Source: Nitrospira sp. (GTDB lineage: Bacteria; Nitrospirota; Nitrospiria; Nitrospirales; Nitrospiraceae). Taken from it: a DNA stretch of 64,000 bases. The notes under the pieces were generated by a model. That model was not told the DNA's origin, made no database searches, and worked only from the letters and a program-made list of their open reading frames with translations. The DNA lies in the NCBI GenBank assembly GCA_024331125.1, contig JANDJI010000006.1, forward strand, positions 62,001 to 126,000, read 5' to 3'. Positions 1-10,420 of the stretch are shown one piece after another; position 1 is the stretch's first letter, and each line of letters begins with the position of its first letter. A program made the position numbers and the translations under genes.

Positions 1-698
1 AACACTCGAAGCCGGGCCGTTTCCAACTGGCCGAGGGCGGCACCCTTTTGTTAGATGAAATCGGAGAGATGAGCGCGACGGCTCAAGCCAAGCTCCTGCG
101 CGTCCTGGAGGACCATGTCGTCGATCCCTTGGGAGCCACCAAAGGCCACAAGGTGGACATTCGCATCATCGCCGCGACAAACGAAGATCTCCCGGCTCAT
201 ATCAAAGCAGGGCGGTTCCGACTTGATCTCTATTACCGGCTCAATGTCTATCAATTGCGCATTCCCCCCCTTCGCGAGCGACCGGAGGATATTGAAGCCA
301 TTCTCATGGTCTTTCTGGAGCGAGCGAGAAGAGAACGGGGCTGTCCCATTCGGGCAATCGCTCCCGACGCCTTGGCCTTGCTGAAACGTCACGACTGGCC
401 CGGCAACGTTCGCGAGCTGCACAATGTGGTGGAATGGCTCACCATCACCTGCAAACATCCGACCATTCAGCCGGAACATCTTCCACCATCAATTCGGGCT
501 ATGCCGGTTCAGAGCGGATCGCAGAGTGAACACAGATATTCTCTCCTGAACCTAGGCCTGTCGCTCGAAGAGTTGGAAAAACGACTGCTTGAAGAAGCGT
601 TGGAGAGAGCGGCAGGCAATGTGTCGGAAGCCAGTCGTCTTCTGAAGATCAGCCGCAACACTCTCCGTTATCGTATGGCAAAACACCGCCTTCGGTAG
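1..698 (+). CDS. sigma-54-dependent activator, C-terminal part (5' end outside window)
   Basis: The reading frame is open from base 3, so the gene starts before the window and about 232 residues are visible. They hold the second half of a sigma-54 AAA+ domain: the Walker B stretch GGTLLLDEIGEM, the sensor I stretch RIIAATNEDL, the YRLNVYQLRIPPLRER segment and WPGNVREL of the lid. A Fis-type helix-turn-helix lies at the very end (NVSEASRLLKISRNTLRYRM). The Walker A motif, the GAFTGA loop and the sensory N-terminus are missing because of the window edge, so the input signal is unknown. The HD-GYP-like and hybrid-kinase genes follow on the same strand after about 150 bases. Confidence 0.93.
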   Translation, partial: HSKPGRFQLAEGGTLLLDEIGEMSATAQAKLLRVLEDHVVDPLGATKGHKVDIRIIAATNEDLPAHIKAGRFRLDLYYRLNVYQLRIPPLRERPEDIEAILMVFLERARRERGCPIRAIAPDALALLKRHDWPGNVRELHNVVEWLTITCKHPTIQPEHLPPSIRAMPVQSGSQSEHRYSLLNLGLSLEELEKRLLEEALERAAGNVSEASRLLKISRNTLRYRMAKHRLR

Positions 699-847
699 AT
701 TGCCTGAGACTTCGCCGGTCTTTTCGGTTCGTGCTGGCCGGTCCTTCCATTGTTTTACTCCTTTTCGCAGACGATAATGGATAAAACCCTTAAGGATAAT
801 GGGTCGTCATCCGATATAGGAGAAGCACTGATTCCGTTGGCGGTTCT

Positions 848-2125
848 ATGCCGAAACGCACCATCCCAATTGCCCGCCTCAGAGTGGGCATGTATCTGGC
901 CGATCTTGATCGCTCCTGGCTCCATACCCCATTTCTTCGCCATAGCTTCCTCATCAAAGACGAACAAGAAATCGCGGCCTTGCGAAAGGCCGGCATCGCC
1001 AAGGTCGTCATCGACACCGACTTGGGTCTCGACAGCGGAGCCCAAGAAGCAACTCCGGAAAATCAACCCACATCGCCTCCGCAAGCCACTCTTCGTCCCG
1101 AAGCCGCCGTAATCGGCGTCGACCACGAGCCGGTCGAGGCACGAAACAGCACCGAGCTGGCACAGGGTCCGCCGTCTCCCCATCAGTTGGCCGCCCACTT
1201 CTCGGAAGCCAAACGGCAGCGTGAGCAGTGGATCGCACGGGCGAAGGCTCTTTTTGAAAGGACGCGCGCTACCGACGTAATCGACACCAAGGAAGCTCGT
1301 TACATCGTGGACGAGGTGTTGGAAAGTCTTCTTGAGCGGCAAGCCGCCTGTTTGGCCGTTCTCGGCCTCGGACAGCCCGACCCCGATCTGCAAGAGCACG
1401 GTCTCGCGGTGTGCACCCTTTCCCTCACCCTGGGAAAATCGCTCAATCTTTCCGACGACCGTTTGCGCCAACTCGGCATGGGTGGCTTGCTCCACGACAT
1501 CGGACTTGTGAAATTACCGCGCAACATCATCAAGCGACCGAAAGCCATGGCTCCCGCGCAACAGATGCTCTATGAAACCCATACCGAGGAAGGAGTGAGA
1601 ATCTTGCGGAAAAGCGGGATTGTGGAAACGGATCTCCTTTCCATCGTCAAAAACCATCATCGATTAAACGAGCTGACGAAAACCGCAATGGATGGGAACA
1701 TCGATATCGATCTCGGCAAGCTGGCTGGCGCGGTCGATCAGTACGATGAACTCTTGACCGGCCAAACCGGTTTGCCCCCTATGTCTTCTAATCAGGTCTT
1801 GACCCAGCTCTACCAGCGTTTCCACGCGTACCCCGACTGGTCGGTCATTGTTTCTTCGCTGATCCGAATCATCGGGATTTATCCGCTGTACAGCGTCGTC
1901 CTATTGACCAGCGGAGAAGTAGGGATTGTCGCCGCCATCACGCCGGGAAAGGCTCATCTCCCTTATCTTTATATCTGCCGCGACGAGTTTCAACGACCTT
2001 GCATCCCACCCAAACCACTGGACTTGAACCAAGAACCCGAGGGCGGCCGCCGAGTGAAAGAAGTGCTGTCCTCCCGGCAATGCAAAATCAATATTGAGCA
2101 GACACTCGAACAAGTTGCGGCATGA
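848..2125 (+). CDS. DUF3391 plus degenerate HD-GYP domain protein
   Basis: The 425-residue protein has an N-terminal DUF3391-like segment (about 1-60), a variable linker and an HD-GYP-type hydrolase domain (about 160-390). HD-GYP proteins usually cleave cyclic-di-GMP. The metal-binding pair is present as HDIG (His216, Asp217) and a later NHH is also present. The usual HHE...DGxGYP signature is replaced by HHRLNELTKT with no GYP, so catalytic activity is doubtful and a binding or scaffold role is possible. The stop overlaps the start of the hybrid kinase by four bases (ATGA), so the two are probably translationally coupled and may form one signalling unit. Confidence 0.85.
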   Translation: MPKRTIPIARLRVGMYLADLDRSWLHTPFLRHSFLIKDEQEIAALRKAGIAKVVIDTDLGLDSGAQEATPENQPTSPPQATLRPEAAVIGVDHEPVEARNSTELAQGPPSPHQLAAHFSEAKRQREQWIARAKALFERTRATDVIDTKEARYIVDEVLESLLERQAACLAVLGLGQPDPDLQEHGLAVCTLSLTLGKSLNLSDDRLRQLGMGGLLHDIGLVKLPRNIIKRPKAMAPAQQMLYETHTEEGVRILRKSGIVETDLLSIVKNHHRLNELTKTAMDGNIDIDLGKLAGAVDQYDELLTGQTGLPPMSSNQVLTQLYQRFHAYPDWSVIVSSLIRIIGIYPLYSVVLLTSGEVGIVAAITPGKAHLPYLYICRDEFQRPCIPPKPLDLNQEPEGGRRVKEVLSSRQCKINIEQTLEQVAA

Positions 2126-4086
2126 TACCCCCCTTCCCATCAACTTCTTTTTCAGACGAGCCTTCGCCCAACCGGTCTCCGACTTGGCTGCCAACCCGTG
2201 AAGACATTTCTCTCATCCTTGAAGCCTCGAAAGAAGCCCTCTTTGTCACGGACCGCCGAGGCCATGTCCTTTCGCTTAATCCCGTCGCGCAGCAGTTGAT
2301 CGGCAGAAATCAGCGTGCAATAGGGTATCCCCTGCACGAACTCCTTCACTGTGTCACACGCGACGAGCAATCGATCGAGGGATGCCCTCTGCAAACGGCC
2401 GTTTCTTCCGGGCAAGTCACCGTGCTGCCGCCTTACCGATGGATCAGACCCGATGGCGCCGCTCTGGATCTTTCCGCCACCTACTGGCCTCGCCGAAAGG
2501 GGATGACTGTGATCGGAACCCTGGCGGTGATTCACAATCTGACCGAGCAGCAAGAAATGCAGCGGGACATTCAACGAGTCGCCCGTCTCGCCGAGGACGC
2601 CCCCAATCCCATTGCCGAATTCGACGAAAGCGGCACGATGCTCTACGCCAACACAGCCGCAATGGAGTTGATGAACGAAGCCGGCAACCACGGCGATTCC
2701 ATCCTCTCGATCTTTCCGCCCCGGCTTGAGCAAATCATCCTCTCGTGCCTCGACGGCAATCCGCCGAGCGGACGGTGCGAGCATGCTCTTGATCATATGG
2801 TGCTTGCCTGGACCTTTTTCCCCATCGGCGATCTCCGGCAGGTGCGGGCCTATGGAGTGGACATCACCGCCGACGTGGCGCTCCGCAAGGCAAAGGAATC
2901 GGCCGAAGAATCGGCCAAAGCCAAGGGTCTCTTTTTGGCCACCATGAGCCATGAGTTGCGGACGCCGATGAATGGCGTCTTGGGTTGTACCAGACTGCTG
3001 CAAGACACCGCCCTCACACATCAGCAACAAGAACTGATCATCACCATGCAACGGTCGGCCGAAGCCCTGCTCGCGTTGGTCAACGACATCCTCGACTTCT
3101 CGAAAATCGAGGCGGGCAAGATGACGCTTGAAGTGGCCGATGTCGATCTCCGTTCGCTGGTCAAAGATGTGATCACCCTGGTCTCGGAATTGGCCGGCCA
3201 AAAAGGATTGACGCTGACAAACGAGGTTCATGAAAACGTGCCTCCTCTCTTCCGGGGAGACCCGGTGCGGCTCAGACAGATTCTCTTTAATTTGGTCGGT
3301 AACGCCATTAAGTTCACCGAACGGGGAGGAGTCAGTATCTCCGTCGGCATGGACCAAGTTTCCTCTCCCGAGGCGGAGCACGTCGTCATCAGGTGGACCG
3401 TACAGGACACTGGCATCGGCATGACTAAGTCACAACTGGACCGTCTTTTTGAAGCCTACGTTCAGGCCGATACATCAACAACTCGACGGTTCGGCGGAAC
3501 AGGCTTGGGCCTGATGATTTGCCGCCAACTCGTCACCCTGATGGGCGGGACTATTTCCGTGGAGAGCGCACCGGGGAAGGGAAGCACCTTTACCTACACC
3601 ACGAATCTGTTGCCGGCCATTCAGCGCACGGCTCCGGTTTCTTCAGATATCGACTCGACCATTCAAACCGCAGCCTCACAACTGCCGCGGCGGATCTTGG
3701 TCGTCGATGACAATGAAATCAACCAGGTCGTTGCCTGCAAATTCCTTCAAAAGCTCGGTTATCAGGTTGAGGTTGCGCGGAACGGGCGCGACGCGATCGA
3801 ATCATTGGCACGGGCCAACTATGACGCCGTCCTCATGGATTGCGAAATGCCCGGTATGGATGGGTACGAAACCGTGCGTTCCATCAGGAAAAAAGAGGAG
3901 AAACAGCGGTCCCCTCGCCTTCCCATCATCGCCATGACGGGAAACGCATCCATCGAGGATGCCCGGCAATGCAAGGAGGCCGGCATGGACGACGTGGTCA
4001 CCAAGCCGATATCGTTGACCTCCCTCCAGGCAGTTCTCGATCACTTGCTGCACACTGTCTCAAGCCAGCGTGAACTGATCGCTTGA
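2122..4086 (+). CDS. PAS-containing hybrid histidine kinase with C-terminal receiver
   Basis: The 654-residue protein has two PAS-like sensor regions (about 25-140 and 150-255) and no clear membrane segment. A HisKA domain follows with the H-box SHELRTP (His277), then an HATPase with the N-box LVGNAIKFTERG and the G-boxes DTGIGM and GGTGLGL. A C-terminal receiver (about 528-645) has phospho-acceptor Asp573 in LMDCEMPGMDG and the conserved Lys in TKPIS. It is probably a cytoplasmic hybrid kinase that passes phosphate within itself and then to an HPt partner not seen in the window. It overlaps the HD-GYP-like gene, suggesting joint signalling with it. Confidence 0.95.
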   Translation: MIPPFPSTSFSDEPSPNRSPTWLPTREDISLILEASKEALFVTDRRGHVLSLNPVAQQLIGRNQRAIGYPLHELLHCVTRDEQSIEGCPLQTAVSSGQVTVLPPYRWIRPDGAALDLSATYWPRRKGMTVIGTLAVIHNLTEQQEMQRDIQRVARLAEDAPNPIAEFDESGTMLYANTAAMELMNEAGNHGDSILSIFPPRLEQIILSCLDGNPPSGRCEHALDHMVLAWTFFPIGDLRQVRAYGVDITADVALRKAKESAEESAKAKGLFLATMSHELRTPMNGVLGCTRLLQDTALTHQQQELIITMQRSAEALLALVNDILDFSKIEAGKMTLEVADVDLRSLVKDVITLVSELAGQKGLTLTNEVHENVPPLFRGDPVRLRQILFNLVGNAIKFTERGGVSISVGMDQVSSPEAEHVVIRWTVQDTGIGMTKSQLDRLFEAYVQADTSTTRRFGGTGLGLMICRQLVTLMGGTISVESAPGKGSTFTYTTNLLPAIQRTAPVSSDIDSTIQTAASQLPRRILVVDDNEINQVVACKFLQKLGYQVEVARNGRDAIESLARANYDAVLMDCEMPGMDGYETVRSIRKKEEKQRSPRLPIIAMTGNASIEDARQCKEAGMDDVVTKPISLTSLQAVLDHLLHTVSSQRELIA

Positions 4087-4585
4087 TCAGGAGTTTTGTC
4101 ATACCACATCTTCCGGTCATGACGTATGAAGCCCGATGTTTTTCAGTCCGATGAACGGCAGGGCGTGTCCGTCGATTGGATCGCCTTGCCACGGACACGC
4201 TCCGTCTTAGGTCTCAAACCTGGCTGGGATTTCGGATGTCGACTGGTCGCCCTGCCGGATCATTAAGTTGACGTCGCGCACTTCCAGGGGGAGGGGCAAT
4301 CCGGCCACTGCCCTCACTCCCTATGTAACCACCTTCATGATTATCATCCAGCGGGATTGGGAGAGGAACTCCACAGTGAACGGCAACGAGCATCTGCCAT
4401 TATTGAAAAAGAATGAGTGTCCCTCCCTCTCTTTCAACTTTTCTCTATCACCCACGACAAACTCATTCCTTGCAAAAATCATGGATGCGCGTTTCCGTAA
4501 CATAAACCACAAATCGTGGCGGGCAATGGACTAGGAAGGACGAAGACAACCCCCTCGGAAAAGATACGGAGGAAAACCATACACG
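4087..4585. other. gene-poor stretch after the hybrid kinase
   Basis: I see no convincing gene here. An 88-codon open frame at 4268-4534 on the plus strand has no clear ribosome binding site and an unremarkable composition. Two plus-strand hairpins with T-runs lie just after this stretch, so a plus-strand transcript (kinase readthrough, a small RNA or this frame) probably ends there. Confidence 0.5.
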
Positions 4586-4612
4586 GGACACCGTTACTCG
4601 GTGCCATTTTTT
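4586..4612 (+). terminator. probable intrinsic terminator
   Basis: GGACACCG pairs with CGGTGCC (one bulged A) around a short loop and is followed by ATTTTTT on the plus strand. It lies 500 bases after the hybrid-kinase stop. Confidence 0.55.
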
Positions 4613-4617
4613 AACCG

Positions 4618-4637
4618 GACTGCCTCAGCAGTCTTTT
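4618..4637 (+). terminator. second short hairpin with T-tract
   Basis: GACTGC-CTCA-GCAGTC is a perfect 6-bp stem followed by TTTT. It sits directly after the first hairpin and before the end of the opposing 33-residue gene, so the pair probably separates the two converging transcripts. Confidence 0.5.
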
Positions 4638-4647
4638 ACATGGAAGT

Positions 4648-4749
4648 TCAGTACTGTTGGATGCCCAACATATTCGTAATCACTGCGACGATTCCAAAAA
4701 CAACTCCCATGACAACGACCCCATAAATCACCAACTTAATGTGGTCCAT
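4648..4749 (-). CDS. 33-residue single-span membrane peptide
   Basis: The frame runs ATG to TGA on the minus strand and encodes 33 residues: MDHIK, then one hydrophobic stretch of about 24 residues, then MLGIQQY. Support for a real gene is the near-ideal ribosome binding site AAGGAGG six bases before the ATG. A short charged N-terminus followed by one clean transmembrane helix is typical of small bacterial membrane proteins that attach to larger complexes. I do not recognise a family. It stands alone, with no partner in the same direction within 400 bases, facing plus-strand terminators. Its function is unknown. Confidence 0.65.
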   Translation of the reverse strand: MDHIKLVIYGVVVMGVVFGIVAVITNMLGIQQY

Positions 4750-5153
4750 GTAGCTCCTCCTTAATTTAGATTAGATGGTTGGGTAAAAACTGGTGCTTTC
4801 AATACCACTGACGAAGCAAGAGTGTCAAGATTTTCATTTTGACAACTGCCTTTTGGATGAGTCTCTCAGATTTATCCATTCCCATGAAGCAATCTTTTGC
4901 CTCCAGTGAGGATCATCTCCGCCGTGACCATGGGTATCCCCTCCGGGAGGATGCCGAGTCGCTCGCTAAGCGCTTCCATCTCACTCACACATGAACAACG
5001 ATTCCCCTCGGCAGTCCATTGTCTCAAATCCTAAAGACTTACGGACAGTCTCAAAGGGACCGCTGACATCTTGCAGTGTCCCGAGAAAACGAGAAGGGCA
5101 ACCCCAAAAGTCGCGCTGTTTGTCAGATTGACGGACTTGTCTCGTGCGGACGT
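4750..5153. other. intergenic region, upstream of the 33-residue gene
   Basis: It should hold the promoter of the small membrane peptide, read on the minus strand; I could not pick a convincing -35/-10 pair. A 35-codon minus-strand frame at 4872-4979 has no ribosome binding site. Nothing else stands out. Confidence 0.4.
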
Positions 5154-5462
5154 CTAAAAAGTATCCATGTCAATGACTTCCGTCGCCTCCCACAGATTCT
5201 TCCACTCGGCTTCAGCCAGGGCCTTGTCTCGATCCTCCTCCGTATCGTCGCCGAATCGATGGGAAACTTGAGTCCCTTGGTTCACCGGTTGACCGGGGAC
5301 CTCTGAAGTGGAAGTGTTGTTCGCGGAGAAACGCGGCCGTTTCTTCTCTGGATGCAAATTGACAGGCATGTCGGTCACCTTCGATTCGTTTGTTCTTCTG
5401 AGCTTTTTGACGATTCGATCAATGACGTCGATCGTACCCCAAACGCATGTTTTCGTGGGCAA
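5154..5462 (-). CDS. small charged hypothetical protein downstream of mutS2
   Basis: The open frame begins immediately after the mutS2 stop with TTG and gives 102 residues; an ATG at 5369 would give 71 residues. The 71-residue form starts MPVNLHPEKKRPRF, is hydrophilic and acidic at the end (EEDRDKALAEAEWKNLWEATE) and has no membrane segment or known motif. A weak GAAGGTG lies before the internal ATG. The close position behind mutS2 suggests cotranscription. I do not recognise the family, and the start is unsettled. Confidence 0.5.
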   Translation of the reverse strand: MPTKTCVWGTIDVIDRIVKKLRRTNESKVTDMPVNLHPEKKRPRFSANNTSTSEVPGQPVNQGTQVSHRFGDDTEEDRDKALAEAEWKNLWEATEVIDMDTF

Positions 5463-7877
5463 TCATAGCAGCTTCACCACCGTAACTCCATCTCCTCCTT
5501 CAGTTCGATCACCGGAGCGAAAATTCGCCACGTATGGAGAATCGCTCAAGTATTCGCGCAAGACGGATTTGAGCCGCCCCGTGCCATGACCGTGGATGAT
5601 GCGTAGGAAGGAGACTTTGCTCAGCACGGCATGATCCAATGCCGCGATGACGTGATCGAGCGCGTCGTCGGCCGCCTGTCCTCTCACGTCCACGACCGTG
5701 TCGGCATCGATGCTCGATTCCAGGCCGATCGAAACCTGCGGCTTCCGTCCCGACGACGACATATCTGAAGCCTCGCCATCGGTTCGACGTGAGAGACCGG
5801 CCAAGTTTGAGACGGCCGCCACTATTTCTCCGTCCCCGACTTTGACGCGCACGCGCTTTTTCCCCTGCGGCGACTCAAGCAAACGTCCGGTCATGCCCAG
5901 CCCGGCGATTTCCACCGTATCACCGGCCTTAAGCCGCTCGACCGGAATGGGCTCGCCAATCGGCGCAAACTCTCGCCTCACCTGCTCTTCTATCTCACTC
6001 AGCCGCTGCTTCGCTTCCTTCGCCTTGACGAGCTTCTGTTCACGCTTGACGGCATCGACCGTCGCCTGAACTTCCACGCGCGCCCGTTGGAGATGCTCGC
6101 CCAGCTTTTTCCGCAGCCCCTTGCGGACCTCCCGTTCGGTCCGCTCCAGTTCCGCTTGCAGCGCCTTGGCTTCGGCCGCCGCCCGTTCGGATTCGACTCT
6201 CGCCCGTCTCGCCCGTTCGATCTCCTCGGCCAACTGCCGCTGTTTCAGTTGCAAGTCCGCCATCAACCGTTCGAGCTGCCGATCGCCTTGCCGCAATCGC
6301 CGCCGCGCGTCGTTCACAATCACCTCATCCATGCCGAGCCGACCAGCGATCTCCAAAGCCGACGAGCCTCCCGGCACACCCAGGAAGAGCCGATACGTCG
6401 GAGCCAGCCGTTCGACATCAAATCCCACGCTGGCATTGGCGAACCCGGGTGTCGTCTGAGCCAACTCTTTGAGGGATCCATAGTGCGTGGTCGCCACGAC
6501 TTTCATACCCAAGGCCGCCAGACGACAGAGCACCGCTCCGGCCAGGGCCGCTCCCTCTTCGGGATCAGTCGACGTCACAGGTTCATCCAGCAAAACCAAC
6601 GATCGCGGCGCCTGCAGCTCATGGCTCTCGCCATGCTTACCCCTCCCGGACAGAAGCTCGACGATCTGCAGGATATGAGCGGAGAAGCTGGAGAGATCCC
6701 GGCTGATGTCCTGCGCGTCTCCGATGTCGGCATAGCACTCCGTGAACAGAGCCATTTCGGATTCCGGCGCGCACGGCAAGTGAAGCCCGGCCCGCACCAT
6801 CAGCGAATAGAGGCCGACGATTTTGAGCGTAACGGTTTTGCCGCCGGTGTTGGGACCCGAAATGACGAGGACTCGAACCGTCTCGTCCGCGATGATGTCG
6901 TTCGGCACCACTTCTTCTCTCGCGACCATGAGCAGAGGATGCCGCGCTTGTTTCAACACGACACGCCCCTCGGCGTTGAGTTCGACCGGACTGCATTGCA
7001 AGCGACGGCTCAGCTCGGCTTTCGCTTGGATACAGTCCCATTCGGCGAGCCGCTCCACCCCTTCGCCGATTGAATCGGCCTTCTCGGCCACCGACGCCGT
7101 GAGCTCGCGCAAGATGCGGCGGACCTCCCGCTCCACGTCGAGATCGGCCACTTTGATCGCGTTGTTCAGATCGATCAGTTCACGAGGCTCGATAAAAACC
7201 GTCGCACCGCTGACGGAGACATCGTGCACGATACCCGGCACTCTTCCCCGCATATCGGCTTTGACCGGAAGGACGTACCGCCCCTCTCGTTGGACGAAAT
7301 AAAGCTCCTGCAAAATTTCCTTGTACGATTGGGAATGAAGAATTCGGTCGAGCCGCTCTCGGGTTTTCCATTTCAGTTCGTGGGCGTGATGCGTGAGCCG
7401 CCGCAACTCGGGAGTGGCCGACTCTTTCATCGTGCCGTCCGATTCGATCGCCTCGTCGATCGCCGATCGAACCGGCCGCAATTCCCTCGCAAGGGCCTGA
7501 AGCGGCTCCGCGACGCGGGCCAAGGCGCGAGCCTCCGCTGCATGTCGCGACATGAACCGCCCCACCTCGTCCATCAGCTCTATGACCGCCGCACAGTTCC
7601 TGAGTTCAGGGGCCGCAAGTTCCCCCCCTTTGGCGGCCCGAGCCAAGTCCTCGCGGGTATCGGGAAATCCGAGACCCGGCATTGGCTCATCGCTTTTCAA
7701 CAGCTCCGCCATCTCGGTCGTTTCCTGCTGACGTAATCGAGCCGAACCCAGATCATCGGCAAGCGGCAAAGATCCGCACCTCTCTTTCCCAAGCGTCGAC
7801 TCCGCGTGCTGCTTCAACAGCTCGAGCACGCGAGGCCATTCCAACGCCTGCTCCGTCTTCGATTGACCGTGATTCAT
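5463..7877 (-). CDS. mutS2: MutS2-type ATPase/endonuclease with Smr domain
   Basis: At 804 residues it matches MutS2. The core and clamp region (about 1-320) lead into the MutS ATPase with Walker A SGPNTGGKTVTLK (about residue 340). A long charged coiled coil follows (about 530-640) and a C-terminal Smr nuclease domain (about 725-804) with DVRG and HGHGTGRL. MutS2 proteins act on branched DNA to limit recombination and, in Gram-positives, on collided ribosomes. The Walker B/D-loop reads LLDEPVTSTDPEEG instead of the common LLDELGAGTDP, a variant that keeps DE and TDP. Translation starts with ATG at 7877. It is transcribed away from the gap operon. Confidence 0.95.
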   Translation of the reverse strand: MNHGQSKTEQALEWPRVLELLKQHAESTLGKERCGSLPLADDLGSARLRQQETTEMAELLKSDEPMPGLGFPDTREDLARAAKGGELAAPELRNCAAVIELMDEVGRFMSRHAAEARALARVAEPLQALARELRPVRSAIDEAIESDGTMKESATPELRRLTHHAHELKWKTRERLDRILHSQSYKEILQELYFVQREGRYVLPVKADMRGRVPGIVHDVSVSGATVFIEPRELIDLNNAIKVADLDVEREVRRILRELTASVAEKADSIGEGVERLAEWDCIQAKAELSRRLQCSPVELNAEGRVVLKQARHPLLMVAREEVVPNDIIADETVRVLVISGPNTGGKTVTLKIVGLYSLMVRAGLHLPCAPESEMALFTECYADIGDAQDISRDLSSFSAHILQIVELLSGRGKHGESHELQAPRSLVLLDEPVTSTDPEEGAALAGAVLCRLAALGMKVVATTHYGSLKELAQTTPGFANASVGFDVERLAPTYRLFLGVPGGSSALEIAGRLGMDEVIVNDARRRLRQGDRQLERLMADLQLKQRQLAEEIERARRARVESERAAAEAKALQAELERTEREVRKGLRKKLGEHLQRARVEVQATVDAVKREQKLVKAKEAKQRLSEIEEQVRREFAPIGEPIPVERLKAGDTVEIAGLGMTGRLLESPQGKKRVRVKVGDGEIVAAVSNLAGLSRRTDGEASDMSSSGRKPQVSIGLESSIDADTVVDVRGQAADDALDHVIAALDHAVLSKVSFLRIIHGHGTGRLKSVLREYLSDSPYVANFRSGDRTEGGDGVTVVKLL

Positions 7878-7986
7878 GAGCGCCCTTCGCCCCCGCTAAA
7901 TCTGCGACGGATTCTGTAATGGACTCTAACGAAGGACTCGATCGACTCGCAAGAGAACCGCCGCGTCTTCTCTCAACGGCACATGC

Positions 7987-8016
7987 TTGACAACAACAAA
8001 ACAGCGTGGATACTAT
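7987..8016 (+). promoter_or_regulatory. sigma-70-like promoter of the gap-pgk-tpiA-secG run
   Basis: TTGACA at 7987-7992 and TACTAT at 8011-8016 are 18 bases apart, placing transcription start near 8023, about 58 bases before the gap ATG. Confidence 0.6.
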
Positions 8017-8068
8017 CACACACTTTCTGAGCACCTCCCGGCAAAAGGATTGTTTTTTACCTAGGTAA

Positions 8069-9091
<1,023 letters not shown>

Positions 9092-9179
9092 CCAGGACTC
9101 TTGCCGACGCCGGCCCGACTTCCACCCCGCAGGCAGCCACGACCGATCATGAGACTTCACACGCAAGAGAGGAACAGCC

Positions 9180-10379
9180 GTGAACTTGCACAAAAAAACC
9201 ATCGATGACGTGGTGCTTCGCGGAAAACGGGTGATCATCCGCGCCGATTTCAATGTGCCGCTGGACGAAGCATTGCAGATCACGGACGATACGCGCATTC
9301 GCTCTACGCTGCCGACCATCAACCGCGTCGTCGATGAAGGCGCCAAAGTCATCGTATGCTCCCATCTGGGTCGCCCCAAAGGAGTCTTTGATCCCAAATA
9401 CAGTCTGGCGCCGGTCGCCAAGCGACTCGGTCGTCTCCTGGGCAAGGAGGTGATTTTTGCGCCGGATTGCATCGGACCCACCGTCGAAAAGCTCGTCGCC
9501 AAGATGAATCCCGGCGACGTGCTCTTGTTGGAAAATCTCCGCTTCCATCGCGGCGAGGAGCAAAACGACGAAGCTTTTGCCAAGGCCCTTGCCTCGCTGG
9601 GCGACGTCTACATCAATGACGCCTTCGGAGCAGCCCACCGAGCCCATGCTTCCACGGTCGGTATTACGAAGTTCATCAAAGAAGCCGCGGCCGGTTTTTT
9701 GCTTAAAAAAGAAATTGAATATCTGGAAGGCGCCGTAGCCAATCCCGTTCGGCCGTTTGTGGCGATCCTGGGAGGAGCCAAGGTGTCTGGGAAAATCGGC
9801 GTCATCGAAAACCTGGGCAAGAAGGTCGACAAGGTCATCATCGGAGGCGGCATGGCCTTTACGTTTCTGAAAGCAAAGGGCATGGAGATCGGCAATTCAT
9901 TGGTCGAAAACGACATGCTCGACTTTGCCAAAGGCATCGAAGACCATGCACTGTCGCGGGGGGTCAAATTTTACCTTCCGGTGGATTGCGTCGTCGCAGC
10001 CGACCGCGAACCGGGCGCTGAATCGAAAATCGTCCCCGTCCAGGAAATTCCCAAAGGATGGTACGGCCTCGACATCGGCCCGGCTTCGGTGAAGCTGTTC
10101 AACGAGGCCGTTCAAAACGCAAAGACGATTCTCTGGAACGGACCGATGGGCGTCTTTGAAATCGACGCCTACGCCCGAGGCACGCTCGCGATGGCTCACG
10201 CCATCGCCGACGCCTATGCACTGACGATCATCGGAGGAGGCGAAACGGCGTTGGCCGTGCATAGAGCCGGGGTTTCCGAAAACATGTCCTTCATTTCGAC
10301 CGGCGGCGGTGCCGCGCTGGAATTGCTTGAAGGAAAAAAGCTTCCCGGCCTCGTCGCGTTGCCGGACCGGACGAACTAA
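9180..10379 (+). CDS. pgk: phosphoglycerate kinase
   Basis: The 399-residue enzyme transfers phosphate between 1,3-bisphosphoglycerate and ADP. The start is GTG at 9180, 88 bases after gap. Family landmarks are the N-terminal RADFNVPL, SHLGRPKG, the RFHRGEEQND region, GGAKVSGKIGVI, and the nucleotide-binding GPMGVFE and GGGETA segments. Its length is standard. It is the middle gene of the gap-pgk-tpiA run and was probably cotranscribed with both neighbours. Confidence 0.98.
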   Translation: MNLHKKTIDDVVLRGKRVIIRADFNVPLDEALQITDDTRIRSTLPTINRVVDEGAKVIVCSHLGRPKGVFDPKYSLAPVAKRLGRLLGKEVIFAPDCIGPTVEKLVAKMNPGDVLLLENLRFHRGEEQNDEAFAKALASLGDVYINDAFGAAHRAHASTVGITKFIKEAAAGFLLKKEIEYLEGAVANPVRPFVAILGGAKVSGKIGVIENLGKKVDKVIIGGGMAFTFLKAKGMEIGNSLVENDMLDFAKGIEDHALSRGVKFYLPVDCVVAADREPGAESKIVPVQEIPKGWYGLDIGPASVKLFNEAVQNAKTILWNGPMGVFEIDAYARGTLAMAHAIADAYALTIIGGGETALAVHRAGVSENMSFISTGGGAALELLEGKKLPGLVALPDRTN

Positions 10380-10420
10380 CGCCCGTCATCCCTGGATTCC
10401 ATAAGGCAAACGGCTGCACC

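Noticed and set aside
2152..3381. Long open frame on the minus strand inside the hybrid kinase
   Set aside because: It is the GC-driven antisense shadow of a clear kinase gene and shows no domain or ribosome binding site.
4268..4534. 88-codon plus-strand frame
   Set aside because: No ribosome binding site, no domain, no conserved neighbour; left as open.
4872..4979. 35-codon frame on the minus strand
   Set aside because: Reads like protein in part, but has no ribosome binding site and no match.
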